From the NCBI GenBank assembly GCA_030550585.1, contig JAUQPB010000001.1:558001-622000 (forward strand): a stretch of 64,000 nt of DNA, in the 5' to 3' direction. Shown piece after piece: positions 1 through 8,782 of the stretch. The notes under the pieces are model-generated. The model was not told the DNA's origin, did not search any database, and was given only the letters and a program-made list of their open reading frames with translations. The position numbers and the translations under genes are program-made. Numbering within the stretch: position 1 is the stretch's first letter; each line of letters starts with the position of its first letter. This DNA is from Thermoproteota archaeon. Lineage in GTDB: Archaea > Thermoproteota > Thermoprotei_A > Sulfolobales > Ignisphaeraceae.

Positions 1-344
1 TACAGACAATGAAAAAGCTTGGCCCCTTAGCCAAAATAATCCAGTTAATACCAGGTCTATCAATGCTGCCGATAGATGATAAGCAGATGAAACTCACTGA
101 AGAGAGGATGAAGAAATGGCTAGCCATAATGGATTCTATGACATTTGAAGAGCTTAGAAATCCAAACATAATTGATAAGAATAGAATGCTAAAAATCGCT
201 ATAGGATCTGGAACAACAGTTGAGGATGTCAAAGAGCTCCTCAAATACTATGAGCTTATGAATACCATGATAAAGAATGTCAAGAGAAGAAAAACATTAT
301 TAAGGAGATTTGGAATAGATCTAACAAAAATTGAAGAAGAGTAG
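1..344 (+). CDS. srp54: Signal recognition particle protein SRP54, C-terminal M domain (5' end outside window)
   Basis: Only the last 110 or so residues are inside the window; the reading frame is already open at base 3, so the GTPase part lies upstream. The visible part is the methionine-rich M domain that binds 7S RNA and signal sequences: it opens with the typical KKLGPLAKIIQLIPG loop, followed by helices rich in Met (MKLTEERMKKWLAIMDSM) and the conserved stretch IIDKNRMLKIAIGSGTTVED. The ending (RRKTLLRRFGIDL) is also typical of archaeal SRP54. It is followed after 23 bases by Pus10 on the same strand, as in other crenarchaea. The ATG at base 9 is internal and not a start. Confidence 0.95.
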   Translation, partial: QTMKKLGPLAKIIQLIPGLSMLPIDDKQMKLTEERMKKWLAIMDSMTFEELRNPNIIDKNRMLKIAIGSGTTVEDVKELLKYYELMNTMIKNVKRRKTLLRRFGIDLTKIEEE

Positions 345-367
345 CAAAATATATTCATGGGAAGAAA

Positions 368-1663
368 ATGGAAAGCGTAATAGACACTACCATAAAGCTT
401 CTGGAAAAGTACCCACTATGCAATAGATGCTTAGGTAGACTATTTGCACGTTTGGGAAGGGGCCTTGGTAATGATGAGCGTGGGAAGGCACTGAAAATAG
501 CGTCTCTGCTTGAACTACACAAAAAGATCTTAAACGGCAACAAGGAGTTAATCGATACGGCGAAAAGAGTTGCATTGAATAGCAAGCTCGAGTCAAAAGA
601 GCTTCTCAAACTTTTTGGTGTTGAGCCCCCCACAAATCCATTAAAGTGTTATATATGTGAGGATAGACTTGATAATATCATTAATAGTTTTGCAGAGATT
701 GTTACAAAGATAGTGAATGAAAAGAATATAGAGAGCTTCATTATAGGGGTGAAGGCTCCAGAGGATCTAATCAAAAGAGAAAACATCTTAGTAAGAGAAT
801 ACCGGTTAGCGTATTGGGAGAGTATAAAAAGAGAGATAAAGAGGGAGGTAGGAAAAAGGGTTCAGACAATTACAAAGGCTAGGGTCGATTTTGACGACCC
901 TCAGACAATATTCATAATAGATTTAAATGATAATACTGTTAAGGAAGAGGTGAGATCTCTTCTTGTCTATGGAAAATATAGAAAATTGGGTAGATTGATT
1001 TCGCAGAATATATGGATTGGAAAGGATGGGAAGAGGAAGTATTCTTTATCAATAGAAGATGTTGCAAAACACTCGCTTGAATATGTTAAAGCCTCTAGCG
1101 TTGTTTTGCATATTGGGGGTAGGGAGGATACTGATGTCAGGGTAATCGGGGATGGAAGGCCAATAGTTCTGGAATACAAATCTCCGAATAGAAAAGATAT
1201 TGATTTGGCTTATCTAAATAAGGTGCTGAACTCCTACACCCCATGGATTCAGTTCAACATCAATATGAGAGTCAAAAAAGCCTTTGTCTCGCGACTAAAA
1301 AGCTTTGCTGGGCAAGCATACAAAATTTATAGAGCTCTGATATTCTCCGAGCAGGAAATTACCGTAGAAAAGCTTCAATCACTAGAGAAATTCTTTGAAA
1401 ATAAGTTGATTCTGCAGAGAACCCCTACGCGGGTTCTTAGAAGAAAAAGTGATAGGCTTCGCAAAAAGATGGTGCACCAAGTAAAAACAATTCTTATTTC
1501 GCCACATATCTTCCTAGCACTTATAAAATGTGATGGAGGCTTATATGTGAAAGAATTGATAACAGGCGATAATGGTAGGACATCGCCAAGTTTCTCAGAA
1601 TTTCTAGGATCGCCACTACAATGCTTAATGCTAGACGTGATGCACGTTCATGAATATATATAA
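368..1663 (+). CDS. pus10: tRNA pseudouridine synthase Pus10
   Basis: Predicted to make pseudouridine 54 and 55 in the T-loop of tRNA, the archaeal replacement for TruB in that role. The 431-residue length is usual for archaeal Pus10. The N-terminal zinc site is seen as C18-x2-C21 and C94-x2-C97, in a THUMP-like domain (CNRCLGRLFARLGRG). The catalytic domain has the Pus10 signature GGREDTDVR at residues 250-258; the second Asp (about 256) is the expected nucleophile, followed by GDGRPIVLE. It lies in a tight plus-strand run between srp54 and rpl21e. Family assignment is secure; the exact sites modified are inferred from the family. Confidence 0.95.
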   Translation: MESVIDTTIKLLEKYPLCNRCLGRLFARLGRGLGNDERGKALKIASLLELHKKILNGNKELIDTAKRVALNSKLESKELLKLFGVEPPTNPLKCYICEDRLDNIINSFAEIVTKIVNEKNIESFIIGVKAPEDLIKRENILVREYRLAYWESIKREIKREVGKRVQTITKARVDFDDPQTIFIIDLNDNTVKEEVRSLLVYGKYRKLGRLISQNIWIGKDGKRKYSLSIEDVAKHSLEYVKASSVVLHIGGREDTDVRVIGDGRPIVLEYKSPNRKDIDLAYLNKVLNSYTPWIQFNINMRVKKAFVSRLKSFAGQAYKIYRALIFSEQEITVEKLQSLEKFFENKLILQRTPTRVLRRKSDRLRKKMVHQVKTILISPHIFLALIKCDGGLYVKELITGDNGRTSPSFSEFLGSPLQCLMLDVMHVHEYI

Positions 1664-1676
1664 GGGTATTCAAAAG

Positions 1677-1685
1677 GTTTTTATG
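1677..1685 (+). promoter_or_regulatory. TATA box before rpl21e
   Basis: GTTTTTATG lies about 26 bp before the position where a short leader (about 10 nt) would start ahead of the ATG at 1718. This suggests a secondary promoter inside the operon that boosts the ribosomal protein and polymerase genes. Confidence 0.45.
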
Positions 1686-1717
1686 TAGTTAACGATTTTT
1701 TGTAGGTTGTTCGGATT

Positions 1718-2113
1718 ATGGTCAAAGCACCCCAAGGATTGAGACACAGAACAAGAAAACTGATGAAGAAGAGTGTTAGAGAGAGGGGAGCAATCCCTCC
1801 ACTTAGCAGAGTGCTAATCGAGTATAGAGTAGGTGATAAAGTCTACATAGATGTTAATCCAGCGATACACAGAGGGATGCCCCACAGAAGATACATTGGA
1901 AAAGTTGGCAAAGTAGTTGGGTTTAGAGGTAGAGCACTTATAGTAGAGGTAGAGGTTGGCTCAAAAATCAAGAAACTTTTCTTGTTGCCGGAACATGTAA
2001 AGCCGGCTTTTGATGTTAAGGAAAGAGTAAGCGAATTACTACAGAAACTAGCTGAAATATCAAAGGCTAGGAAAGAGCAAAGGACAATAATGTTGAAACT
2101 TCTAAAAAAGTAG
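1718..2113 (+). CDS. rpl21e: 50S ribosomal protein L21e
   Basis: Large-subunit ribosomal protein eL21. The family signature runs from MVKAPQGLRHRTRKLMKK through VGDKVYIDVNPAIHRGMPHRRYIGKVGKVVGFRG to LPEHVKP. The family is usually about 95-105 residues. This copy has 131 because of a basic helical tail of about 30 residues after the conserved VKPAF (KERVSELLQKLAEISKARKE region). It sits between Pus10 and Rpo4, a conserved archaeal arrangement. Confidence 0.96.
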   Translation: MVKAPQGLRHRTRKLMKKSVRERGAIPPLSRVLIEYRVGDKVYIDVNPAIHRGMPHRRYIGKVGKVVGFRGRALIVEVEVGSKIKKLFLLPEHVKPAFDVKERVSELLQKLAEISKARKEQRTIMLKLLKK

Positions 2114-2168
2114 TCTTCTGATGTAACTAATCATCGGATTCTATGATATATTTTTAGAGGGATGCAAA

Positions 2169-2513
2169 ATGCCATACGAGATTATAGAGTATCACGATAT
2201 CCCCAATTCGATAGCAAAAAGAATTCTCGAAAAATATATCGCAAATTTGAGAGGAGAGGCATCAGAAATTGTGAAGGTAACACTCGAATATTTGGATAAA
2301 GTTGAGAAATGTGATTATGAAAAGATAGAGAATTTGTATAATGAATTGAAGAAATTTGGATTTAAAGAGACAACACTTGCAATGATTCTAAATATTCTTC
2401 CGAGATCGGTTGATGAACTTAGAGCTCTTCTTGTCTTCGAGGATAGAGTTCCAGAGGAGGATGTACTAAAGAATGTTGTAGAAATTATTTCAAATACTTG
2501 TAAAACAGAGTAA
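2169..2513 (+). CDS. rpo4: DNA-directed RNA polymerase subunit Rpo4 (RpoF)
   Basis: Homologue of eukaryotic Rpb4, which with Rpo7 forms the stalk of archaeal RNA polymerase. The 114-residue helical protein shows the family pattern: an N-terminal segment followed by an HRDC-like domain ending in ILPRSVDELRALLVFEDR, the best conserved part. Gene position after rpl21e and before a DUF655 gene is the standard archaeal order. No Rpo7 gene is visible in the window. Confidence 0.93.
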   Translation: MPYEIIEYHDIPNSIAKRILEKYIANLRGEASEIVKVTLEYLDKVEKCDYEKIENLYNELKKFGFKETTLAMILNILPRSVDELRALLVFEDRVPEEDVLKNVVEIISNTCKTE

Positions 2514-2524
2514 AAAGACAGCCC

Positions 2525-3196
2525 ATGGGCAGGCTTTGGAATATGAGACCGCGTCCCAAGAGATTTCAGATTGTGCCAGACGAGTTTGCCATTGTCTTGG
2601 ATTACATGCCCATGGGCAATCCATACGATAAGCATACCCACCACAGAACAATGCCCATAGCCCAAGGTATAGGCACAAAATATTTCTCCCTCGTAGAGAT
2701 AGTGCCTGCAAGAGGGCAGGCGCTTGTAATTGGCGATAGAATTCCAATTTCCACAGCACCTGACAGACCTGGTTTAAAGGTTTTCGAGAGGCTGTTGTAC
2801 GAGGATTTAAGTACAATAGCAAAGGAAAATCTGGGTAAGGTTCTTACAAAAATTATTGAGGAAAAGGAGAAGGTTTTTGTAGAGTTTTTTAATGTTGCAG
2901 AGCCAATAAACATAAGGTTGCACAGCCTAGAGCTTTTACCAGGTATAGGAAAGAAGACATTGAGTATGATATTAGACGAAAGGAGGAAGAGCCCCTTTAC
3001 CAGTTTCGAGGATGTTAAAAGAAGGGTGAAGATTTCAGATCCAATAAAACTTTTTGTTGATAGAATCATTACTGAGCTACAGAGGATAGAGAGGTACTAC
3101 CTGTTTGTTGAGCCATACCCACCATCACCTGAATACAAATTCCTCAACTATTTAGAGTTGCTCTATAAGATAACTGGATATAGTGAGCCATGGTAA
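2525..3196 (+). CDS. DUF655 family putative nucleic-acid-binding protein with helix-hairpin-helix
   Basis: Archaeal protein of the DUF655 (COG1491) family, function unproven. The N-terminal half is an OB-like beta region (DEFAIVLDYMPMGNP, then YFSLVEIVPARGQALVIGDRI). The C-terminal half contains a helix-hairpin-helix loop, LLPGIGKKT, at residues 137-145, which suggests binding to RNA or DNA. Start could be ATG 2525 or ATG 2543; both keep the conserved part. It overlaps the next gene, ksgA, by 7 bases, so translation is probably coupled. A role with rRNA or the polymerase is only guessed from its neighbours. Confidence 0.85.
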   Translation: MGRLWNMRPRPKRFQIVPDEFAIVLDYMPMGNPYDKHTHHRTMPIAQGIGTKYFSLVEIVPARGQALVIGDRIPISTAPDRPGLKVFERLLYEDLSTIAKENLGKVLTKIIEEKEKVFVEFFNVAEPINIRLHSLELLPGIGKKTLSMILDERRKSPFTSFEDVKRRVKISDPIKLFVDRIITELQRIERYYLFVEPYPPSPEYKFLNYLELLYKITGYSEPW

Positions 3197-4044
3197 AAGA
3201 TCTCATCAACATTTCATCTAAACAAGAGTTCAAGAATCGAGTAAGGGATATTCTGACCGAGAATGCTATAGCCATAAAGAAGAAACTGAGTCAAACATTT
3301 TTAGTCGACCCACATGAGCTGAAACTCATTGCTAAAATCGTTAAAAAAGAATCTGTGGATAAGCCATGTATTATGGAGATAGGTTCTGGCATAGGAAATC
3401 TAACAGTTTTTCTTGCCTTTGAGAACATAGACAAAACTATAATATCAGTTGAATATGATCAGCGATTCGCTAAGATATTGAAAGAGTTGCAAGAGGATTT
3501 CTATAACGTTGATGTTGTCATAGGAGATGCAAGACAGATCATTGCAAGTGTGAGGGGCTGTAATGTTGTAGTAGGCAACCTGCCTTACCATATAACCTCC
3601 CAACTACTGCTATCCATTGCAAAGGGCGTTTTCGACACCGTAATCGTGACCGTGCAGAAAGAGGTGGCTGGAAGAATAGCTTCTAGGCCTGGTACCAGAG
3701 GCTACGGAAAACTAACAGCTTTTTTGCAACACATGTTCTCGGTTAACTACATAAAAACCATTCCACTAAACAAATTTTATCCCAGACCAGAGGTTCATTC
3801 AGCTGTTTTGCTTCTCAAGCGCAAACACTATTATGATAGTTTTTCAGAGGTTTTTGAAGATATAGTTAAATGCTTATTTTTTTACAGAAGAAAGGTTGTT
3901 GCAAAAGCACTGAGTAGATGTATAGATAAAGAGATAGATGAAAAAATCGAGGGACTCGAAGAAATATGGAGAAAGAGGGTATATCAATTATCAGTAGAGG
4001 AGCTGGAGAAGATAGCACATATTTTTGCAAAGCTAAAGAGATAG
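3190..4044 (+). CDS. ksgA: 16S rRNA dimethyladenosine transferase KsgA/Dim1
   Basis: Dimethylates the two adjacent adenines in the 3'-terminal hairpin of 16S rRNA, using S-adenosylmethionine. Motifs: QTFLVDPHELKLIA at the N terminus (KsgA signature), SAM-binding MEIGSGIGNLT at 63-72, and the catalytic motif NLPY at 130-133. The length of 284 residues is normal. ATG start overlaps the DUF655 gene by 7 bases. Confidence 0.95.
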   Translation: MVKDLINISSKQEFKNRVRDILTENAIAIKKKLSQTFLVDPHELKLIAKIVKKESVDKPCIMEIGSGIGNLTVFLAFENIDKTIISVEYDQRFAKILKELQEDFYNVDVVIGDARQIIASVRGCNVVVGNLPYHITSQLLLSIAKGVFDTVIVTVQKEVAGRIASRPGTRGYGKLTAFLQHMFSVNYIKTIPLNKFYPRPEVHSAVLLLKRKHYYDSFSEVFEDIVKCLFFYRRKVVAKALSRCIDKEIDEKIEGLEEIWRKRVYQLSVEELEKIAHIFAKLKR

Positions 4045-4067
4045 AAACAATAAGTATTGATAATATT

Positions 4068-4667
4068 ATGGTAGAACTCAATGAGGAGGTATACAAACCC
4101 TCTGACGATACATATATCGTTGTTGACACATTCAACGACTTGATGTATAAATCAGAGAAATCAATCAATTTGCTAATAGAGATAGGGTCTGGATCAGGCT
4201 ACATAACCATATCAATACTCAAGACAATATTGTCAAAGAGCGCACCTTATGCAATACTTATAGACATTTCTCCATGTGCCACAGCCAGCTCTTGGAACTC
4301 CATTAAACTCAACGGTTTGGATCCATATTCTGATGTTATACAATGCGATGGTTTATCATGCATACGCAACTTTGTAGCAGATACAATTGTTTTTAACCCA
4401 CCCTATCTCCCAGTAGAGGATAGTGGTTCGTGGTTAGCAAGGTCGTGGAGTGGTGGAGCTGACGGCATGTCTATATGGCTAAAGTTCTTTGTAGAGTCGT
4501 TGGATAGATGCAAACCGTCTGTATGCACTATAATATTCACATTATCGACATTGCAGGATCTAGAAAAAGCTTTGAGTTTGCTGGAGAGAAGCTGTATTGC
4601 TGTAGATTTTTATAGATGTAAAAGCTTCTTTTTTGAGACAATATGTGCAGCTGGCTGTAGTAGGTGA
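4068..4667 (+). CDS. HemK/Mtq2-like protein or RNA methyltransferase
   Basis: SAM-dependent methyltransferase of the HemK/PrmC/Mtq2 class. With start at ATG 4068 the protein has 199 residues and begins with the family hallmark VYKPSDDTYIVVD (residues 8-20), followed by IEIGSGSGYITI (motif I) and the catalytic NPPYLP at 110-115. The reading frame is open upstream to 3966, but that start would overlap ksgA by 79 bases and adds nothing conserved, so I chose 4068. In archaea this family is thought to methylate glutamine of release factor aRF1, with a Trm112 partner; the true substrate here is inferred. Confidence 0.85.
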   Translation: MVELNEEVYKPSDDTYIVVDTFNDLMYKSEKSINLLIEIGSGSGYITISILKTILSKSAPYAILIDISPCATASSWNSIKLNGLDPYSDVIQCDGLSCIRNFVADTIVFNPPYLPVEDSGSWLARSWSGGADGMSIWLKFFVESLDRCKPSVCTIIFTLSTLQDLEKALSLLERSCIAVDFYRCKSFFFETICAAGCSR

Positions 4668-4672
4668 TTAAA

Positions 4673-5389
4673 TTGCTAAAGGTTGTTGTTGTTGGGATTG
4701 AAGGGGAGGCCAACCTAGGATTTATCATAAGGCTTTGCAGAAATTTTGATGTTGATGAACTGGCCCTAGTGTCTCCAATAGCCAATGTGTGGTCTGATGA
4801 AGTCAAAAGGTTTGCTGCAAACGGTATAGACTTCCTTCTAAGTGGCAGGGTGAAGATATACCAAAATCTAGAGGACAGTTTAAAGGATGTTGGTATAGCA
4901 GCGTGCACCTCATCAGTTGTAGACACTAAAAGTGGCGATGTGCTCAGAAAAGCTATTGAGCTCGAAGATTTCATCAAAATAGCGTCGGCTTACTCAAGCA
5001 TTGCGGTAGTATTCGGAAGAGAGAGTGTTGGTTTGACACGAGAAGAGATAGCAAAGTGCCATATTCTTGTTCATATTGCGTCAAATCCAGAGTACCCTGT
5101 GCTGAATCTTAGCCACGCAGTAGCAATTATTTTGTACGAGCTTTATAAAGGATTGAAAAAACCCTCCCTCATAGAGAAAATCGATAGAGCAGATGAGGAA
5201 AGTCTAAAAATAGCAGAGAAGTATATAGATGTGTTGGCAAAATCGGTTGCAAGTGATGAGAGACAATATGAGATGTTTTCTCTAACACTCAAAAGACTCA
5301 TTAGAAAAGCTCCGCTATCAAAAGCTGAAATAGGTTTTCTAGTAACATTTATAAGGAGGTTGGCAAACAAAATACAGAAACAAGAGTAG
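4673..5389 (+). CDS. SpoU-family tRNA ribose methyltransferase (TrmJ-like)
   Basis: SPOUT-class 2'-O-methyltransferase. The N-terminal motif VVGIEGEANLGFIIRLCRNF and the knot motifs VVFGRESVGLT and PVLNLSHAVAI identify the TrmJ/TrmH group; archaeal TrmJ methylates C32 in the tRNA anticodon loop. A C-terminal helical extension follows. The frame opens at GTG 4664, but a GGTGAT Shine-Dalgarno at 4663-4668 followed by 4 bases points to TTG 4673 as start, which gives 238 residues. The open frame overlaps the end of the HemK-like gene. Exact tRNA position is inferred. Confidence 0.88.
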   Translation: MLKVVVVGIEGEANLGFIIRLCRNFDVDELALVSPIANVWSDEVKRFAANGIDFLLSGRVKIYQNLEDSLKDVGIAACTSSVVDTKSGDVLRKAIELEDFIKIASAYSSIAVVFGRESVGLTREEIAKCHILVHIASNPEYPVLNLSHAVAIILYELYKGLKKPSLIEKIDRADEESLKIAEKYIDVLAKSVASDERQYEMFSLTLKRLIRKAPLSKAEIGFLVTFIRRLANKIQKQE

Positions 5390-5404
5390 CTGGGGGTTTG
5401 AGGA

Positions 5405-5911
5405 ATGCCCCAAAAACCGGCTAGGTGCTATACCAATCAGAGAAAGCCTCCATATACTAGAAAAGAGTATATTCATGGAATCCCACCCCCAAAAATAACA
5501 AAGTTTGTAATGGGAAACACAAAACTCAACGCTGAGGTAGTAGCAGTTCTCAAAGCGATGGAAAGAGGTGTTATAAGGCATAATGCATTAGAAGCTGCAA
5601 GAGTAATTGCCCACAAGTTCCTTAGCGGCGAGATTGGCGAGCAGAACTTTGTTTTAATAATAAGGAAGTATCCTCACCAAGTGTTAAGAGAGCATAAGAT
5701 GATGGCGTTTGCCGGAGCAGACAGGCTTCAAGAAGGTATGAGAAGAGCTTTTGGAAAGCCGGTTGGTGTTGGAGCTGTGGTAGAACCTCTGGATGAGCTA
5801 ATAGAGATTAGGGGTCTGGCACAACATACGGAGTTGTTAAAGGAGGCACTTAGAAGAGCGTCGTCAAAGCTTCCTGTTAGATGTACTATAGAGATAAGGC
5901 GGCTGAAGTAG
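5405..5911 (+). CDS. rpl10e: 50S ribosomal protein L10e (uL16)
   Basis: Archaeal/eukaryotic form of bacterial L16, next to the A-site tRNA in the large subunit. The signature MPQKPARCYTNQRKPPYTRK at the start, then YIHGIPPPKITKFVMGN and the loop EHKMMAFAGADRLQEGM are diagnostic. The 168-residue length is typical. It starts 15 bases after the TrmJ-like gene and ends 7 bases before dph2. Confidence 0.96.
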   Translation: MPQKPARCYTNQRKPPYTRKEYIHGIPPPKITKFVMGNTKLNAEVVAVLKAMERGVIRHNALEAARVIAHKFLSGEIGEQNFVLIIRKYPHQVLREHKMMAFAGADRLQEGMRRAFGKPVGVGAVVEPLDELIEIRGLAQHTELLKEALRRASSKLPVRCTIEIRRLK

Positions 5912-5918
5912 CAAAGCC

Positions 5919-6908
5919 ATGAGTTTTTGTAATGACTATGACTTTGAAATAGATAATATAGTTAAATTTATTGAGGAGAATAAAGCTAGGAAAATTCTTT
6001 TGCAGATGCCAGAAGGGCTACAAGTATGCTCATCACTTATTGTAGATTCTTTAAAGAACAGGCTTGGCGATTCGATAGAGATATATCTCTCGCTGAATCC
6101 ATCGTACGGTTCTTGCCTTGTTGACGAATATGGCGCTTCTGAGATTGGAGCTGATGTGGTTATTCATATTGGGCATGATGAATATCCATTATACAAGCCT
6201 AGAAAGCCTACTCTATTTATACGAGGCGACTACAAGAAGATCGATAAAGAAAAAATTAGAGAAACGTTAAAAAGTATATGCAATGAATATCCGCAACCAG
6301 TTTGTGTTGCGTCAACGGCTCAACATATTAAAGAATTAAATGGTATTTTAAATAATATAGATGCTTGTAGCACATTGTTCAAAGGGATTATACTGGGCTG
6401 TGTTCCCGCAGATACAAAAGAATGTGGTATTGATGTTATTGTTGCCGGCGGCAGGTTCCATTGTATTGCTCAAGCACTCAACAACTATTCGAAATATGGA
6501 CGCGCAAAAACCATTTGCATAGATCCCTATACTAATATTGTTTGGAATCCAGAGAAGGAGGTTGAAAAAATTTTGCGTGTTAGACTATGGAAAGTTAGGG
6601 AGGCATTTGATGCTAGGAAATGGCTTATAATCGACGGCTTTTATGGGCAACATAGACAAAGTGTAGTTGATCTGATAACAAACGAAATAAAGAAGCGTGG
6701 TATGGGCTATCTAATTGTTAAGGCGCTGAAGATTGACAGAAGTCTTCTAGACAATATATATGCAGGTGAAGGCTTTGACGCTGTTGCAGTTGTTGCATGT
6801 CCACACATAGCGTTTGATTTGATGGATTATAGCAGACCTGTACTAACAGTGGGAGAGGCTTTGATGGCTCTACACAAGGATATTACTAGGTATAGATATC
6901 CATGGTAG
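5919..6908 (+). CDS. dph2: 2-(3-amino-3-carboxypropyl)histidine synthase Dph2
   Basis: First step of diphthamide synthesis on elongation factor 2: an unusual [4Fe-4S] enzyme that transfers the aminocarboxypropyl group of SAM to a histidine. The three cluster cysteines of the archaeal enzyme can be placed at C66 (NPSYGSC), C161 (GCVPAD) and C294 (ACPHIAFD). LLQMPEGLQ near the start and GEALMAL near the end are also typical. The gene overlaps the next methyltransferase by 7 bases. A possible last-step diphthamide enzyme (Dph6-like) is encoded at 18323. Confidence 0.94.
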   Translation: MSFCNDYDFEIDNIVKFIEENKARKILLQMPEGLQVCSSLIVDSLKNRLGDSIEIYLSLNPSYGSCLVDEYGASEIGADVVIHIGHDEYPLYKPRKPTLFIRGDYKKIDKEKIRETLKSICNEYPQPVCVASTAQHIKELNGILNNIDACSTLFKGIILGCVPADTKECGIDVIVAGGRFHCIAQALNNYSKYGRAKTICIDPYTNIVWNPEKEVEKILRVRLWKVREAFDARKWLIIDGFYGQHRQSVVDLITNEIKKRGMGYLIVKALKIDRSLLDNIYAGEGFDAVAVVACPHIAFDLMDYSRPVLTVGEALMALHKDITRYRYPW

Positions 6909-7546
6909 TGAGAACCAAGAAAGAGCTGGAGATGTTGCTGAACCAAACACCCCCTTTTCCAAGACCAAAACAATTTTTAGAGCAGTATCTGTGTGATAGC
7001 AGAATTGCTAGCGAAATGCTTTGGAATGCCTACATATCTGGTGACATAAGGGATAAGATCGTTGCTGATCTGGGTTGCGGCACCGGGATGCTTGCGTACG
7101 GAGCTCTAATTCTCGGCTCTAAAGAAGTGATATGCATAGATATTGACTGTGAGGCCATTCTAACTGCAAAAAACTTTTTGTCTAGCAAAAACCTTTTTAA
7201 TGCTAGTTTCATATGCGCTGATGTAAACGTGTTGAGCCTGAGGGCTGTGGATACAATAGTTATGAATCCCCCATTTGGTGTTTATAGACAAAAATCGGAT
7301 ATGCAGTTTTTGGAAAGTGCATTGAGATTAAGGCCTAGAGCCATATACACAATACATAAATACTCTCAAAAGCTATTTAATATTATAAAAAGTAAGTTGG
7401 ATATGCGTGAAGATGATTTTAAGATGTTGCCACTGCTTTTAGATAACATGATTATTCACGCATCATATGGTCACCATAGGAAACGCGTACATAGGTTCCG
7501 CATAATTGTGCTAAAAATTAAAAGAGAGGTGGAAGCACATGGATAA
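6902..7546 (+). CDS. METTL5-like rRNA N6-adenine methyltransferase
   Basis: SAM-dependent N6-adenine methyltransferase resembling METTL5, which modifies small-subunit rRNA in eukaryotes. The N-terminal FLEQYLCDSRIASEML matches the METTL5 LEQY motif, DLGCGTG is at 56-62, and the N6-adenine catalytic motif NPPF is at 122-125, followed by the family-typical DMQFLESAL. Archaeal METTL5 works with Trm112. It overlaps dph2 at its start and csl4 at its end, so it is translationally coupled to both. rRNA target is inferred from the family. Confidence 0.87.
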   Translation: MVVRTKKELEMLLNQTPPFPRPKQFLEQYLCDSRIASEMLWNAYISGDIRDKIVADLGCGTGMLAYGALILGSKEVICIDIDCEAILTAKNFLSSKNLFNASFICADVNVLSLRAVDTIVMNPPFGVYRQKSDMQFLESALRLRPRAIYTIHKYSQKLFNIIKSKLDMREDDFKMLPLLLDNMIIHASYGHHRKRVHRFRIIVLKIKREVEAHG

Positions 7547-8102
7547 CAAAATCGTGGTTCCAGGAGAATTCTTGTGTACAGAAGAGGAGTTCATGGCGTA
7601 TACCGGCACCTATGTAGAGGAAGGCATAATAAGAGCTGTTGTCATGGGCCGTCCAGTGTTTGACCTAATCAATAGAAGGGTATACATAAAACCTGTAAAG
7701 GATGTTAAAATACCGAAAAGCGGGGATGTTGTAATAGGTCTTGTGGAGCAGATGAGAGATGAAATTGCTATGATAAGGCTTTTAGGATATGATGTAAATA
7801 AGCCGTTTAAACATGAGTTTAGGGGCGTGCTGCACATCTCACAAGCATCGAATTCTAGGATCCAGAGTTTATATGATGTTATCAGAATTGGTGATATAAT
7901 AAGGGTGAAGATACTTAATAGCTATATACCATATGTTGTAACAGCCAAAGATGTGAAACTAGGTGTTATAGCAGCATATTGCTCTAGATGTGGAGCTCCA
8001 CTAGTGAAGGAGAAAAACAGTGATGCTCTAAGATGCAGCAGTTGTGGAAATGTTGAGACAAGAAAAATAGCACCAGATTACATGTTCACTAATAAAAGGT
8101 GA
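7539..8102 (+). CDS. csl4: Exosome RNA-binding subunit Csl4
   Basis: Cap subunit of the archaeal RNA exosome. N-terminal domain (VVPGEFLCTEEEFMAYTGTYVEEG) is the classic Csl4 start, a central S1 domain follows (PKSGDVVIGLVEQM through GVLHIS and VRVKIL), and a C-terminal zinc ribbon has C148-x2-C151 and C166-x2-C169. The 187-residue length fits. The ATG overlaps the METTL5-like gene and follows a GAGGTG Shine-Dalgarno. Rrp4 and Rrp41/42 genes are not in this window. Confidence 0.94.
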   Translation: MDNKIVVPGEFLCTEEEFMAYTGTYVEEGIIRAVVMGRPVFDLINRRVYIKPVKDVKIPKSGDVVIGLVEQMRDEIAMIRLLGYDVNKPFKHEFRGVLHISQASNSRIQSLYDVIRIGDIIRVKILNSYIPYVVTAKDVKLGVIAAYCSRCGAPLVKEKNSDALRCSSCGNVETRKIAPDYMFTNKR

Positions 8103-8106
8103 TCTT

Positions 8107-8721
8107 ATGGGTGGGGTTTTCATAGAGAGAACATTTTCATATTCTTGTCCGTCAAGAACCTTGTGCCTAGAGCTTTTAGAAAAAATAGATGAGGAGTTAT
8201 CTCTAGAAGCAGAATTGTTTGCAGAACTGAAGCACGATAAAATTGTTTTTAGAGTAGTGGGTCTAGAACCATATGTAGAATCGGCCATAAAAAAGATTAG
8301 AGAGTACATATCACAGTTTATGATGATAAAATCGATTAACCCACGAAATGGGGTATCGGCTGAGCAATTGGCGAAGCTAGTGCGTAGAACAATACCACTA
8401 GATGTTTTGGCAGAGGTTTTGCGAAGGCAGGGGGTACGAAACATTATTTTGAGAGGTTCTATAATCTATGCAGACACGGATTTAGAAACTATCGAGATGT
8501 TTGCACAGCACATAGCAAAAGCTTTTGACAGGGTTTCTAATGCTGGGTACTCATATAATTTGAAAAAATTGATTGTAGCTGCAGTTGCTCTCTACAATAT
8601 TGGAGAGTCTGAGGTGCTCGACATGTTAAGCGAAATAAATGCTATTGATGATAAGTTGGAGCTTAAGGTGCCGTGGCAAGAAGCGTTAAAATACATTGAA
8701 GAAAGACTTATTTCGACTTAA
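8107..8721 (+). CDS. Conserved archaeal protein of unknown function, probably DUF2067
   Basis: 204-residue protein next to csl4 and rpo11. From memory, crenarchaeal operons carry a DUF2067 gene in this slot, and the size agrees, but I cannot search. It has an N-terminal alpha/beta region (IERTFSYSCPSRTLCLELLEKID), a middle segment that looks like a second related unit (LVRRTIPLDVLAEVLRRQGV) and a helical C terminus. No catalytic motif, no membrane segment and no cysteine cluster. The ATG has a clear GGTGAT Shine-Dalgarno three bases upstream. A role in RNA decay or polymerase biology is only suggested by its neighbours. Confidence 0.7.
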   Translation: MGGVFIERTFSYSCPSRTLCLELLEKIDEELSLEAELFAELKHDKIVFRVVGLEPYVESAIKKIREYISQFMMIKSINPRNGVSAEQLAKLVRRTIPLDVLAEVLRRQGVRNIILRGSIIYADTDLETIEMFAQHIAKAFDRVSNAGYSYNLKKLIVAAVALYNIGESEVLDMLSEINAIDDKLELKVPWQEALKYIEERLIST

Positions 8722-8782
8722 AAAATATAAGCTTTGATTATGCTGTGAAATTATATCTTAAGCTAGTTAAATGGTGATTTAA

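Noticed and set aside
3966-4067. Upstream start for the HemK-like methyltransferase
   Set aside because: Would overlap ksgA by 79 bases and adds residues not found in the family; ATG 4068 gives the standard N terminus.
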